The notes under the pieces: generated by a model
Database searches by the model: none
Told to the model about the DNA's origin: nothing
Seen by the model: the letters and a program-made list of their open reading frames with translations, nothing else
Shown here: positions 10,288 to 18,329 of the stretch, in pieces
Layout of the letters: every line of letters begins with the position of its first letter
Numbering within the stretch: position 1 is the first letter of the stretch
Translations under genes and position numbers: made by a program
Assembly (NCBI GenBank): GCA_034437455.1
Contig: DAOTUB010000029.1
Span: forward strand, 3,780 to 67,779
Length of the DNA: 64,000 nt
Reading direction: 5' to 3'
DNA from: DAOTUB01 sp034437455
Lineage (GTDB): Bacteria; Chloroflexota; Anaerolineae; B4-G1

Positions 10288-10755
10288 ATGGCTGTTTTTA
10301 CTGCTGCTGAAGCGCTCGAGATGGCGATGGAGATCGAAGAGAATGGCGAACTGTTTTACAACCAGGCGGCCGAGCGAAGCGCCGACTCTGCGGTCAAGGC
10401 GCTTTTCGAGGACCTGGCCGTCCAGGAGCAAGGACACTACCAGGTGTTCCAAAAGATGCTGGGAGGGGTAGAGCCGGCGCTCGAATCGCCCGCGATCGAA
10501 TACGACCAGTACGAGACCTACCTCCACGTCGCCCTGGAAAACGCGCTGTTCGCCGGGCCGGAAAAGGCATTGACCCTGGCGAAGCAGGCCGAGGATCGAG
10601 AGACGGCTCTGCGGGCCGCGATGGGCTTTGAGAAGGACACGCTCTTGTTCTTCTACGACCTGCGCGATATGGTGAGCGAAAAAGATCGAGATGCCGTCTC
10701 CGCCGTCATCCGCGAGGAGAAAAAGCACCTGCGCCGGTTGACAGAGATGCTCTAG
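10288..10755 (+). CDS. Rubrerythrin-family ferritin-like protein
   Basis: A 155-residue helical protein beginning FTAAEALEMAMEIEENGELFY, the typical start of short rubrerythrin-like proteins. Diiron ligands are seen in EIEENGELFY, VQEQGHY and a C-terminal EEKKHLRRL. There is no rubredoxin domain. The ATG at 10288 is used because AAGGAGG ends seven bases upstream. The next gene, a flavodiiron protein, starts 12 bases downstream, so both probably act on O2 or peroxide from one transcript. Confidence 0.82.
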   Translation: MAVFTAAEALEMAMEIEENGELFYNQAAERSADSAVKALFEDLAVQEQGHYQVFQKMLGGVEPALESPAIEYDQYETYLHVALENALFAGPEKALTLAKQAEDRETALRAAMGFEKDTLLFFYDLRDMVSEKDRDAVSAVIREEKKHLRRLTEML

Positions 10756-10767
10756 GAGGCTCCGATT

Positions 10768-11973
10768 ATGCCGCCCATTGAGATCAAACCCGACATCTAC
10801 TGGATCGGCGTCAACGACCGCACCACCGACTTGTTCGAGGGGCTGTGGCCCATCACCCAGGAGGGGGTCTCGTACAACGCCTACCTGATTGACGACGAGA
10901 AAAAGGCCATCGTGGATCTATCGAAGGCGCTCAAGACGGACGAGTTCTTTGATCAGATCCACCAGGTGATGGACATTTCCCAGTTGGACTATGTCATCGT
11001 CAATCACATGGAACCGGACCACTCCGGCGTGTTGCGCACGCTGCGGCGGATGGCGCCACAAACCACTCTCCTGGGCACCGAAAAGACCCGCGCGATGCTC
11101 GAATCGTTCTACGGCATCACCGAGGGCGTGCAGGTCGTCCAGGATGGAGAGACGCTGTCGTTGGGAAAGCACACGCTCCACTTTGTCTACACGCCCTTCG
11201 TCCACTGGCCCGAGACGATGATGACTTATGAGACCAGCGAGCGTATCCTCTTTTCCTGCGACGCTTTTGGCAGCTACGGGGCCTTTCGCGGCGCCATCTT
11301 TGACGACGATTGCAGCAGCCAGGAGTTTTACACGCGGGAGGCCTTGCGCTACTATGTCAACATCGTGGCCGGGTTCAGCAGGCCGGTGCTGAAGGCGATC
11401 GCGAAACTGGCCGACGTGCCGGTTTCTATCATTGCTCCGTCTCACGGACTCGTCTGGCGGGAGAATCCCGGGCGCATCGTCGAGTTGTACACCCAGTGGG
11501 CCGAGTACGCCACCGGCCCCACAGAGGTCGGCGTCACGCTGCTATACGGCTCGATGTACGGCAACACCGAGGCGATGATGAACGCCGTGGCGCAGGGCAT
11601 CTCCCGCGAGGACGTGCCGCTGAGCATCTTTGACGTCACGCACACCCACGTCAGCTACATCCTGCCTGCCCTCTGGACCCAGCGCGGGGTGATGGTGGGC
11701 GCTCCCACGTACGAAGGCTCTCTCTTCCCTCCGATGGCCCAGGTGCTGGATATGGCGAACACGAAGCGCATTCGCAACAAGCAGGTCGCCCGCTTTGGCA
11801 GCTATGGGTGGAGCGGGGGGGCGCAGCGTCACTTTGAGCGGATCATCGAGCCGCTCAAATGGGAACTGATGGACTCCTTCGAGTTCGTCGGCAGCCCGAC
11901 GGACGAGGAGCTGAGGCGCGGCGAGGAGTTGGGGGCGGAGTTTGCTCGGCTCGTCAAGGGGGTTGATGCGTAG
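10768..11973 (+). CDS. fprA: Flavodiiron protein (FprA-type O2/NO reductase)
   Basis: A 401-residue cytoplasmic flavoprotein that reduces O2 to water or NO to N2O. The N-terminal MBL-fold domain holds the diiron ligands in NHMEPDHSG (His80, Glu82, Asp84, His85), followed by PFVHWPETM, SCDAFGSYG and APSHGLVWR. The C-terminal flavodoxin domain (LLYGSMYGNTE onward, from about residue 255) binds FMN. No rubredoxin or flavin-reductase extension is fused, so electrons must come from a separate carrier, several of which are encoded nearby. Confidence 0.95.
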   Translation: MPPIEIKPDIYWIGVNDRTTDLFEGLWPITQEGVSYNAYLIDDEKKAIVDLSKALKTDEFFDQIHQVMDISQLDYVIVNHMEPDHSGVLRTLRRMAPQTTLLGTEKTRAMLESFYGITEGVQVVQDGETLSLGKHTLHFVYTPFVHWPETMMTYETSERILFSCDAFGSYGAFRGAIFDDDCSSQEFYTREALRYYVNIVAGFSRPVLKAIAKLADVPVSIIAPSHGLVWRENPGRIVELYTQWAEYATGPTEVGVTLLYGSMYGNTEAMMNAVAQGISREDVPLSIFDVTHTHVSYILPALWTQRGVMVGAPTYEGSLFPPMAQVLDMANTKRIRNKQVARFGSYGWSGGAQRHFERIIEPLKWELMDSFEFVGSPTDEELRRGEELGAEFARLVKGVDA

Positions 11974-12004
11974 CAAAGACCGAAATGGGAGAAGAGATGT
12001 GGAA

Positions 12005-12370
12005 ATGGCCACGTTGTCCATCGCAGAGGAGACAGTGACTGGCTTGTGGCAGGCTGCCGATAGCTTGGGGACTACTGTTGAGATACTGGCTGATAAGGCG
12101 ATCCGCCGTTACTTGCGTCAAGAGGCCGAGAAAAAGATCCGTCGCGAGGAACGTCACTTTCGCGCCCAGCACGTCCAGTTGTTAGAGCAGTACGCTGAGC
12201 AATTCGTTGCTATGCACGAGGGGCAGGTGATTGACTCGGACAGCGATGAACTGGCGCTGTACCTGCGTGTCCGCGAGAGATTCCCTTTGGTTGGCGTTCT
12301 CATCAAGCGGGTCACTCCTGTGCTTGATGAGATTTGGGTCATGCGTTCGCCGCGTCTTGAGTATGACTGA
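12005..12370 (+). CDS. Small DUF5678-like protein, partner of retropepsin-like gene
   Basis: A 121-residue protein. The N-terminal part is a ribbon-helix-helix/antitoxin-like helix region rich in Arg and Glu; the C-terminal part (YAEQFVAMHEGQVIDSDSDELALYLRVRE) matches the short DUF5678-type alpha/beta module known from memory. Its stop codon overlaps the start of the aspartic-protease-like gene by one base. The same two-gene pairing recurs on the minus strand at 45115-45773. The function is unknown; a regulatory or toxin-antitoxin-like pair is possible. ATG 12005 follows GGGAGAAGAG. Confidence 0.65.
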   Translation: MATLSIAEETVTGLWQAADSLGTTVEILADKAIRRYLRQEAEKKIRREERHFRAQHVQLLEQYAEQFVAMHEGQVIDSDSDELALYLRVRERFPLVGVLIKRVTPVLDEIWVMRSPRLEYD

Positions 12371-12777
12371 TGAAATTCGATACATATTCCTACAGCGAGA
12401 ACTATGATCCTCCTATGCCGGTCGTTGGTGTCACGTTGGTGTCTCCCCACTCGGGCAAAGTGGTTGGTCCCGAGGTTGCTCTGGTTGATTCTGGGGCTGA
12501 TGGTACATTGGTTCCGATTGATTTACTGGAGCAGATTGGCGCTATCAGCATTGCTGCTGCCAGGTTGCGTTGGTTGTGGGGGGAAAGCCAGCCGGTGAAC
12601 ATCTACATCGTGCAACTCCAGATCGGTTCTTATGTGCTTCCCAAGGCTCGGGTAGCTGGCGTGCCGTCCGATATAGACTTTATTCTAGGACGTGATGTGC
12701 TCAACCAGATGGTTCTCACATTCGACGGTCCTGCTAGAACGATAGAAATACTAGTGCAAAGGGGAGAGGATGTCTGA
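12370..12777 (+). CDS. Retropepsin-like aspartic protease domain protein
   Basis: A 135-residue single-domain protein. It carries ALVDSGADGTLVP, the catalytic Asp-Ser-Gly of retroviral-type proteases, and the later hydrophobic-Gly pair IDFILGRDVLN typical of the family, which works as a homodimer. Its partner gene lies directly upstream and overlaps it. It overlaps the SDR gene downstream by eight bases. Substrate unknown. Confidence 0.8.
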   Translation: MKFDTYSYSENYDPPMPVVGVTLVSPHSGKVVGPEVALVDSGADGTLVPIDLLEQIGAISIAAARLRWLWGESQPVNIYIVQLQIGSYVLPKARVAGVPSDIDFILGRDVLNQMVLTFDGPARTIEILVQRGEDV

Positions 12778-13489
12778 CAGTTTGCAGGACCGAGTGGTTC
12801 TGATCGGTGGAGCGACCGGGGCGCTGGGTTCTGCCGTGACGCGCGAGTTCGCCCAGACGGAGGCTCGTCTCGCCTTGACCTGCCAGTCGGAGCAGGCGTT
12901 GGAACGGCTGGTTGATGAGATCGGTCTGCCCGCGGAGCGCGTCTTTGCCGCCACCGCCGATGTCACCCAACCCGATGAGGTCGAGAAGTTAGCGGCGGCC
13001 GTCATCGCGCGCTTTGGCCGCCTGGACGTGTTGCTGAACACCGTCGGCGGCTGGGCCGGCGGCAAGCCGGTGGAAAAGACCACCGTCGAGGAGTGGGAGC
13101 ACATGTTGGCGCTCAACCTGCGCTCGGCGTTTCTCCTCTCGCGGGCCGTGTTGTCCCACATGCTCGAGTCCGGCTGGGGGCGCATCGTCCACGTCAGCTC
13201 CAAGACGGCGGTCGAGCCGCGCTCCAAGCAGGTCGGCTACGCCGTCTCCAAGATGGGGCTGATCGCCCTGGTCGAGGTCGTCGCCGCCGAGGTCAAGGGG
13301 AGCGGCGTCACCGCCAACGTGATCCTGCCCAGCATCATAGACACGCCGGCCAATCGCAAGATGATGTCCAAGGTCGATCCGAGCAAGTGGGTGGAGCCGG
13401 AACAGATCGGCGCGACGATGCGGTTCCTCTGCTCCGACGCCGCTGCTTCGATCAACGGCGCGCGCGTCCCCATCTACGGCGCAGTCTAG
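12770..13489 (+). CDS. Short-chain dehydrogenase/reductase
   Basis: A 239-residue SDR enzyme. The dinucleotide-binding motif GGATGALG is near residue 13, the structural NTVGG near 85, catalytic Ser in HVSSKTA and the YAVSK catalytic Tyr/Lys. It should use NAD(P)H to reduce a carbonyl. The C-terminal INGARVPIYGAV is typical of classical SDRs. The start lies inside the preceding gene, with GGGGAGAGG as ribosome site. The substrate cannot be assigned. Confidence 0.88.
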   Translation: MSDSLQDRVVLIGGATGALGSAVTREFAQTEARLALTCQSEQALERLVDEIGLPAERVFAATADVTQPDEVEKLAAAVIARFGRLDVLLNTVGGWAGGKPVEKTTVEEWEHMLALNLRSAFLLSRAVLSHMLESGWGRIVHVSSKTAVEPRSKQVGYAVSKMGLIALVEVVAAEVKGSGVTANVILPSIIDTPANRKMMSKVDPSKWVEPEQIGATMRFLCSDAAASINGARVPIYGAV

Positions 13490-13509
13490 CCAGCAGTACG
13501 CAGACGTTC

Positions 13510-14178
13510 ATGACTATTGACGAACGGGCATTGGCCCAACTGCCGCTCTTTGCCAGGCTCGGCGATGACGACCTGCGGGGGATCGCGCCGCGTGTTCGCG
13601 AGCGCGCCTTCTCGTCCGGCCAGACGATCGTGCTGGAAGGCGAGCCTTGTCGGGCTGTCTATTTTGTCGTCCGGGGCGTCGTGCGGAGCTACCGACTCTC
13701 TCGCGAGGGCCGCGAGCAGGTGTTGGCGTATCTCGGACCTGGCGGGCTATTCAATCTTGTCTCTGTGCTCGATGGCGAACCTGCCATGGTCAGTGTGGGG
13801 GGGGTGACGGAGGGCATGCTCTATGCTGTTCCCTGCGACCACTTTCGGTGGATCGTGCGCGAGTACCACGAGGCGGCGTTGGCCGTCACGGAGCGGTTGG
13901 CGTCTGATGTGCGGCAATTGAGCGACATGGTGGAGGACCTGGCGCTGCACACGGTGCGCGTTCGCCTGGCGCGTTTCTTGCTGACGCAGGCCGAGCATCC
14001 GCAGCCTCCATCCTTTCAGTGGACCCAGGCAGAGATCGCCGCGCACATCGGCACTGTGCGGGAGATGGTGGGGCGCACGCTGCGGACCTTTGCCGCCGAC
14101 GGGTTGATTCGCCAGGAGCAGGGGCGGATCATTGTGAAGGATCGAGAGAGACTGGAGCGAGAAGCAGCAGGCGTGTAG
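13510..14178 (+). CDS. Crp/Fnr-family transcription regulator
   Basis: A 222-residue regulator. The N-terminal half is a cyclic-nucleotide-binding-type beta roll (GQTIVLEGEPCRAVYFVVRGVVRSYRLSREGREQVLAYLGPG). The C-terminal half is a winged helix with the recognition region QAEIAAHIGTVREMVGRTLRTF. It lacks the N-terminal cysteine cluster of FNR, so it is not a direct Fe-S oxygen sensor of that type. It lies at the centre of the redox island and just upstream of a dyad-containing promoter, and may control that promoter. Confidence 0.9.
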   Translation: MTIDERALAQLPLFARLGDDDLRGIAPRVRERAFSSGQTIVLEGEPCRAVYFVVRGVVRSYRLSREGREQVLAYLGPGGLFNLVSVLDGEPAMVSVGGVTEGMLYAVPCDHFRWIVREYHEAALAVTERLASDVRQLSDMVEDLALHTVRVRLARFLLTQAEHPQPPSFQWTQAEIAAHIGTVREMVGRTLRTFAADGLIRQEQGRIIVKDRERLEREAAGV

Positions 14179-14195
14179 CAGACTGAAAAGTCTGC
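14178..14195 (+). terminator. Short hairpin after the Crp/Fnr gene
   Basis: GCAGACT and AGTCTGC (7 bp) flank a four-base loop directly at the stop codon. There is no T-run, so termination is uncertain; it may be a repeat remnant. Confidence 0.35.
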
Positions 14196-14208
14196 CCTAC
14201 AAATAAAA

Positions 14209-14260
14209 AGAGACTTTTGTCGCAGACAGGTGATCGCCTTGATGATATAATCGAGGCGAT
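14209..14260 (+). promoter_or_regulatory. Promoter with conserved 21-nt box and dyad (site 1)
   Basis: A 21-nt box at 14209-14229 (AGAGACTTTTGTCG then CAGACAG) is identical to one at 22268-22288. CAGACA can serve as -35, with a 17-base spacer to TATAAT at 14246-14251. An imperfect dyad (ATCGCCTTGAT / ATCGAGGCGAT) brackets the -10. The box and the spacing are conserved at site 2 while the dyad bases differ. It should drive the ferredoxin-nifS group. Confidence 0.65.
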
Positions 14261-14283
14261 AGTGTTAGATAGGGAGATTGAAT

Positions 14284-14520
14284 ATGGCGCGGGCTGTACC
14301 TCAGGTGGACGAGAATCTTTGTACGTTGTGCGGGCTGTGTGTGGAGGCCTGTCCATGTCATGCCGTGAAATTGGAGGAGCAGGGGTTGGTCTTTAACTGC
14401 GAGGAAGCCCGCCGTCGCGCCCACGCGGACGAATGCAATTGTTGGTGTCTGTGTGAGGAGGTCTGTCCCACCGAGGCGCTCTCGTGTACTTTCGAGATCG
14501 TCGGTGTAGACACAACCTGA
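14284..14520 (+). CDS. Small ferredoxin with unusual second cysteine cluster
   Basis: A 78-residue 2x[4Fe-4S]-type ferredoxin. The first site is canonical (CTLCGLCVEACP). The second reads CNCWCLCEEVCP, with CxCxCxC spacing instead of CxxCxxC, so it may ligate its cluster differently or hold a different cluster. It probably passes electrons to the reductases encoded nearby. It starts 17 bases before the cysteine desulfurase gene, which could supply its sulfur. ATG follows GGGAG. Confidence 0.85.
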   Translation: MARAVPQVDENLCTLCGLCVEACPCHAVKLEEQGLVFNCEEARRRAHADECNCWCLCEEVCPTEALSCTFEIVGVDTT

Positions 14521-14536
14521 TGGGAGGGGAGGCAGA

Positions 14537-15700
14537 ATGGAGCGAAATCTGATCTATTTGGACAATGCGGCGGCCACTCGACTGGACGAGCGGGTACTGG
14601 AGGCGATGAAGCCGTATCTCTTTGACGTCTACGCCGTCGCCACGTCTCAGTTCGGCTACTCGCCGGGGATCGACGCCCGAGAGGCGCTGGACGATGCGCG
14701 GGCGCGGATCGCTGCCGTGTTGGGGGCAAGCGCCGAGGAGTTTATATTTACCTCCGGCGGCACCGAGTCGAGCAACCTGGCGCTCAAGGGCGTGGCGTTG
14801 GCGCTGGGGGAGAAAAAGGGTCGTCACATCGTCATCAACCCGCTCGAGGATTTCCCGGTGCTGCACAGCGCCCGCTCTCTGGGGCGACAGGGGTTCGAGG
14901 TGACTCACACGCGGGTGGACGAGAACGGGCGGGTGGATCTGGATCGCTTGCGCGAGTCGATCACACCGGAGACGATCCTGGTCTCCATCCAGGCGGCCAA
15001 CCAGGAGATCGGCACGCTGCAAGATATCAAGGCCATCGGCGAGATCTGCCGCGAGAAAGAGACGCTCTTTCACACCGACGCCACTCACAGCTTTCTGCGC
15101 GTCCCGCTGGACGTGCGAGAGATTCCGGTGGATCTGGCGACGGTCGCCGGCCACACCATCCACGGGCCGAAAGGGATCGGCGGGTTGTACGTGCGCGAGG
15201 ATACCCCCATCCGCAAGTGGATGGACGGTGGGTTCCAGGAGTTCGACCTGCGGCCCGGCCCCGAGAACATCCCTGGCGCGGTTGGTTTTGCCCGTGCGGT
15301 CGAGCTGGTCACGCCAGAGGAGACGGCCCGCTTGCAGGGGATGCGCGAGCGATTGACCGGGTTGCTGCTGGAGATTCCCAACACCCGCGTCAACGGTCAC
15401 CCGGTCCATCGCCTGCCGCAGAACGCGAACATCTCTTTCCGCTTTGTAGAGGGAGAATCGCTGCTGTTGCACCTGGATATGCGCGGCTTTGCCGTCAGCA
15501 CCGGCTCGGCCTGTTTCAGCCGCTCGCTGGAGGCGAGTCACGTCATCCTGGGGATCGGCGGCAACCACGAGCGCGCGCACGGTTCCGTCCGTTTCACCTT
15601 TGGTCGTTTTAACCAGGATAGCGACGTGGACGCGGTCGCCGAGGCGGTCGCCGAGGTAGTCACCAAACTGCGGCGGATCAGTCCGCTGGGTAAAAATTAA
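14537..15700 (+). CDS. Cysteine desulfurase (NifS/IscS family)
   Basis: A 387-residue PLP enzyme that takes sulfur from cysteine for Fe-S clusters. It starts with the hallmark IYLDNAAATR, has the PLP-binding Lys in GHTIHGPKGIGG (near residue 217) and the persulfide-carrying Cys in STGSACFSRS (near residue 326). It heads a set with ferritin, the IscU-type scaffold and TusA, so sulfur and iron supply appear encoded together. GGAGGGGAGG precedes the ATG. Confidence 0.94.
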   Translation: MERNLIYLDNAAATRLDERVLEAMKPYLFDVYAVATSQFGYSPGIDAREALDDARARIAAVLGASAEEFIFTSGGTESSNLALKGVALALGEKKGRHIVINPLEDFPVLHSARSLGRQGFEVTHTRVDENGRVDLDRLRESITPETILVSIQAANQEIGTLQDIKAIGEICREKETLFHTDATHSFLRVPLDVREIPVDLATVAGHTIHGPKGIGGLYVREDTPIRKWMDGGFQEFDLRPGPENIPGAVGFARAVELVTPEETARLQGMRERLTGLLLEIPNTRVNGHPVHRLPQNANISFRFVEGESLLLHLDMRGFAVSTGSACFSRSLEASHVILGIGGNHERAHGSVRFTFGRFNQDSDVDAVAEAVAEVVTKLRRISPLGKN

Positions 15701-15726
15701 CGAGAGAAGAAAAGGAGAAAAATCTC

Positions 15727-16239
15727 ATGTTGAGTAAAACGATGCAGGATGCGATCAACGAGCAGATCAAGGACGAACTTTATTCCGCCTATTTGTATCT
15801 TTCGATGGCGGCCTACAGCGAGGACGCGAACCTGCCGGGCCTGGCCCATTGGATGCAGTTGCAGGCCCAGGAAGAGGTCATGCACGCGATAAAGTTTTTC
15901 AATTACGTCAACGAGCGCGGCGGGCGCGTGGTGCTGCACGCCATCGACCAGCCGCCGGTGGAATTCGAGTCGCCGCTCGACATCTTTGAAAAGACGCTCG
16001 AACACGAGCAGCACGTGACGGCGCTGATTCACAACCTCTATGGCCTGGCGGTCAAGGAGAACGATTATGCGAGCCAGATGATGCTGCACTGGTTCATCGA
16101 GGAACAGGTCGAGGAGGAGAGCACCGCCGGTCACATCCTGGAGACGCTGCGAATGATCGGAGACAACAGCAACGCGCTCCTGATGCTCGACCGAGAGCTG
16201 GGAGGGCGAGCGGCTGAGCAGCCGGCTGAGGCCGAGTAG
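15727..16239 (+). CDS. ftnA: Ferritin (FtnA-type)
   Basis: A 170-residue classic bacterial non-haem ferritin. Ferroxidase-site residues appear in INEQIKDELYSAYLYLSMAAY (Glu17), QAQEEVMHAIKF (Glu50, His53), and the later HEQHVT and EEQVEEE motifs. It stores iron as ferric mineral inside a 24-mer shell. It lies between the cysteine desulfurase and the Fe-S scaffold genes, which suggests iron supply for cluster building. AAGGAG precedes the ATG. Confidence 0.94.
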   Translation: MLSKTMQDAINEQIKDELYSAYLYLSMAAYSEDANLPGLAHWMQLQAQEEVMHAIKFFNYVNERGGRVVLHAIDQPPVEFESPLDIFEKTLEHEQHVTALIHNLYGLAVKENDYASQMMLHWFIEEQVEEESTAGHILETLRMIGDNSNALLMLDRELGGRAAEQPAEAE

Positions 16240-16256
16240 CGAGAAGGAGTAGAGCG

Positions 16257-16895
16257 ATGACGTCATTACCGTACAGTGAGATCGTGATGGAGCACTTTCG
16301 CAACCCGCGAAACGTGGGGGAGATCGAGGACGCCGACGCCAAGTCGGTCGAGGGCAGCCCTGCCTGCGGAGACATGGTGGCCGTCTATCTCAAGGTAGAC
16401 GAAGAGGAGAAACGCATCACCGACATCAAGTTCGAGTCCTACGGTTGCGCCTCCAACATCGCCACCGGCTCGATCATCACCGAGTTGGCCAAGGGCAAGA
16501 CGCTGGAGGAAGCCAAGGCGATATCGTGGAAGCAGGCGTCAGAGGCGTTGGGCGGCCTGCCGCCGGTCAAGACCCATTGCTCGGTGTTGGCGGTGGACGG
16601 GTTGCGGGCGGCCATCGAGAATTACGAGGAACGTCACGGCCTGATCAAGGAGCGTGAACCGACGACGGTCGAGGTGGTGCGCAAGCGGCTGAAGCGCGTG
16701 ATGAACCCGGTGGTGGGGCTTGACCTGGTGCGGACCAAGTTGGTCGAAGAGATCGAGGTCACCGATGGAAAGGTGCGGGTGGAGGTCAAACTGCCGGAGG
16801 ATCATCAATTCGCCGCCAACATCCGCGACGAGATCCTGGAAAAAACTGAGCATCTTTGGGATGTGGAACAGGTGGTTGTAGAATTTGTGGAATGA
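16257..16895 (+). CDS. IscU-type Fe-S scaffold fused to a DUF59/MIP18-like domain
   Basis: A 212-residue two-domain protein. Residues 1-125 are an IscU scaffold with its three cluster cysteines (GSPACGD, ESYGCAS, KTHCS). Residues about 138-212 (VVRKRLKRVMNPVVGLDLVRTKLVEE...) look like the FSCA/MIP18 (DUF59) domain used in Fe-S cluster carriage. The fusion would join cluster assembly and delivery in one chain. A standard NifU C-terminal CxxC domain is not present. It follows ferritin by 17 bases. Confidence 0.85.
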   Translation: MTSLPYSEIVMEHFRNPRNVGEIEDADAKSVEGSPACGDMVAVYLKVDEEEKRITDIKFESYGCASNIATGSIITELAKGKTLEEAKAISWKQASEALGGLPPVKTHCSVLAVDGLRAAIENYEERHGLIKEREPTTVEVVRKRLKRVMNPVVGLDLVRTKLVEEIEVTDGKVRVEVKLPEDHQFAANIRDEILEKTEHLWDVEQVVVEFVE

Positions 16896-16904
16896 GGAGG
16901 AACG

Positions 16905-17171
16905 ATGCCCGAAATCAAGGTAGATACAAGAGAGGCGACCTGCCCCGTGCCGGCCGAGATCAGGGTGGACTGCCGGGGAGAGACATGCCCTGTGCCGTTG
17001 GTAGAGACGCGCAAGGCGCTGCGCAAGGCCGCGCCGGGCGACGTGATCGAAGTGACCGGCACACACCCGGCCTCGATGAAAGAGATACCGATGGCAGTCA
17101 AGGCATTGGGGCTGGAACTGCTGAGCGTCGAGGGAACGGATACCGACTGGGCGATCTGCATCCGGCGCTAG
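16905..17171 (+). CDS. TusA-family sulfur carrier with duplicated CPVP motif
   Basis: An 88-residue sulfur-relay protein. The normal TusA core begins VDCRGETCPVPLVETRKALR (Cys near residue 29), where the Cys carries a persulfide. Upstream is a partial copy of the same segment (VDTREATCPVPAEIR, Cys near 13), giving two CPVP motifs in tandem. Both might carry sulfur, or the first may be a relic. It lies between the Fe-S scaffold and DsrE2 genes, as in other sulfur-transfer operons. Confidence 0.88.
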   Translation: MPEIKVDTREATCPVPAEIRVDCRGETCPVPLVETRKALRKAAPGDVIEVTGTHPASMKEIPMAVKALGLELLSVEGTDTDWAICIRR

Positions 17172-17185
17172 GGATGGAGGGTACG

Positions 17186-17623
17186 ATGGCGCAACAAAAC
17201 GCCAAAACTGAGAAAACGACGATCGTCCTGCACAGCGGCGATATGGACAAGGTGTACAGCGCGCTGATCATCGGCAACGGCGCGTTGGCGATGGGGATGG
17301 AGGCTTCTATCTACTTTACTTTCTGGGGATTACAGCGGTTGCAAAAAGGTGCATTGGAGAAAGGGCCGCTCTCCAAGATGCACCTGCTAGGCCTGGGGAA
17401 GTGGATGATCAAGCGGCGGATGAAGCAGGCGAACGTCGCCTCGCTGGAGACGTTGTTCCAGGATTTCAAAGAGCTGGGGGGCAAGGTCATCGCCTGCGAG
17501 ATGACCATGGAGATCATGGGCATCAGTCGCGAGGGGCTGCGCGAGGACCTGATAGACGAGTATGGCGCTGTGGGCGCCTACATCCAGGAAGCGCGAGATT
17601 CGGAAGTCACGCTCTTTATCTGA
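17186..17623 (+). CDS. DsrE2-like sulfur-transfer protein
   Basis: A 145-residue DsrE/DsrF-like protein. The start TTIVLHSGDMDKVYSALIIGNGAL and the Cys in KVIACEMTMEIMGI mark the DsrE2 branch (annotated as peroxiredoxin-like or DsrE in many genomes), which associates with TusA and rhodanese in sulfur trafficking. A hydrophobic YFTFWGLQRL segment is typical. The ATG at 17186 is preferred over one 12 bases upstream because GGAGGG lies between them. Confidence 0.85.
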   Translation: MAQQNAKTEKTTIVLHSGDMDKVYSALIIGNGALAMGMEASIYFTFWGLQRLQKGALEKGPLSKMHLLGLGKWMIKRRMKQANVASLETLFQDFKELGGKVIACEMTMEIMGISREGLREDLIDEYGAVGAYIQEARDSEVTLFI

Positions 17624-17652
17624 GGCGGCTCTTTTAACTGAGGGGGGAGAGA

Positions 17653-17922
17653 ATGCAAAAAAATAGCGTCGTCAGGGGATGGATGGTTGTGCTGGTTGCG
17701 GTAGTCGGATTGGCGGCTTGCAGCGGAGGCGGTTCTTCACAGGAGCAACTCCTACAGGATCGCTGCACGTCTTGTCACAGCTTGGCCCAGGTGGAGGGGG
17801 CACAAAAGACGCGCGAGGAATGGGATACGACTGTCTCCCGGATGGTCGGCAAGGGAGCGCAGTTGAGCGAGGACGAGCAGGCTGCCTTAGTCGAGTACTT
17901 GGCAGAAACCTACGGGCCGTGA
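17653..17922 (+). CDS. Small c-type cytochrome-like lipoprotein
   Basis: An 89-residue exported protein. The signal peptide ends in a lipobox (LAAC, Cys near 23), so the mature part is membrane-anchored outside the cytoplasm. It has one haem c motif (CTSCH) and a C-terminal SRMVGKGAQLSEDEQ whose Met may be the second haem ligand. It probably passes single electrons at the cell surface. GGGGGGAGAG precedes the ATG. Confidence 0.85.
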   Translation: MQKNSVVRGWMVVLVAVVGLAACSGGGSSQEQLLQDRCTSCHSLAQVEGAQKTREEWDTTVSRMVGKGAQLSEDEQAALVEYLAETYGP

Positions 17923-17972
17923 CCGACGCGAGGACGGTCTGCGAGATAAATCACTAGAAATAGGAGTGACCG

Positions 17973-18152
17973 ATGGAAGAGATCAAGAATTGGTGGAAAT
18001 GTTCGAACTGTGGCTATACGTTTCAGGTTCCTGCTCCGCCAGAGACCTGCCCTAGTTGTAAGGAAAAGTGTGCCTTTATGGATGCCACTTGCTACACCCC
18101 CGAGTGCGGCGGGCCTGACAACATCGATCCGCAGATCGGGCAGAAGCGGTAG
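17973..18152 (+). CDS. Rubredoxin-like zinc-ribbon small protein
   Basis: A 59-residue protein starting MEEIKNWWKCSNCGYTF. The CSNC and CPSC pairs (residues 10-13 and 27-30) form a rubredoxin-like or zinc-ribbon knuckle pair, and three further Cys follow (KEKCAF, ATCY, PECGG). Such short proteins occur as electron carriers or metal-binding proteins near rubrerythrins. TAGGAG precedes the ATG. It could be the electron donor for the superoxide reductase or flavodiiron protein; this is inference. Confidence 0.75.
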   Translation: MEEIKNWWKCSNCGYTFQVPAPPETCPSCKEKCAFMDATCYTPECGGPDNIDPQIGQKR

Positions 18153-18227
18153 CCATTTGAAAGTCTGCTGACAATAAGAACTTGTCCCCGTGTTTAGTCT
18201 CTGTACTTTTGTAGATCGGTTTCCGAT

Positions 18228-18256
18228 TTGACAACTAGGCCAGGGGAATGTATGAT
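18228..18256 (+). promoter_or_regulatory. Sigma-70-type promoter for the GAF gene
   Basis: TTGACA at 18228-18233, a 17-base spacer and TATGAT at 18251-18256. Transcription would start near 18263, giving a leader of about 67 bases before ATG 18330. This rules out the upstream in-frame start at 18228. Confidence 0.75.
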
Positions 18257-18329
18257 AGCCCGTAGGCGGCATCTTGGATGGGCTGAGGGTGGGGCGGTGC
18301 AATATCCCTGTTGTATTAAGGAGGCCGAT

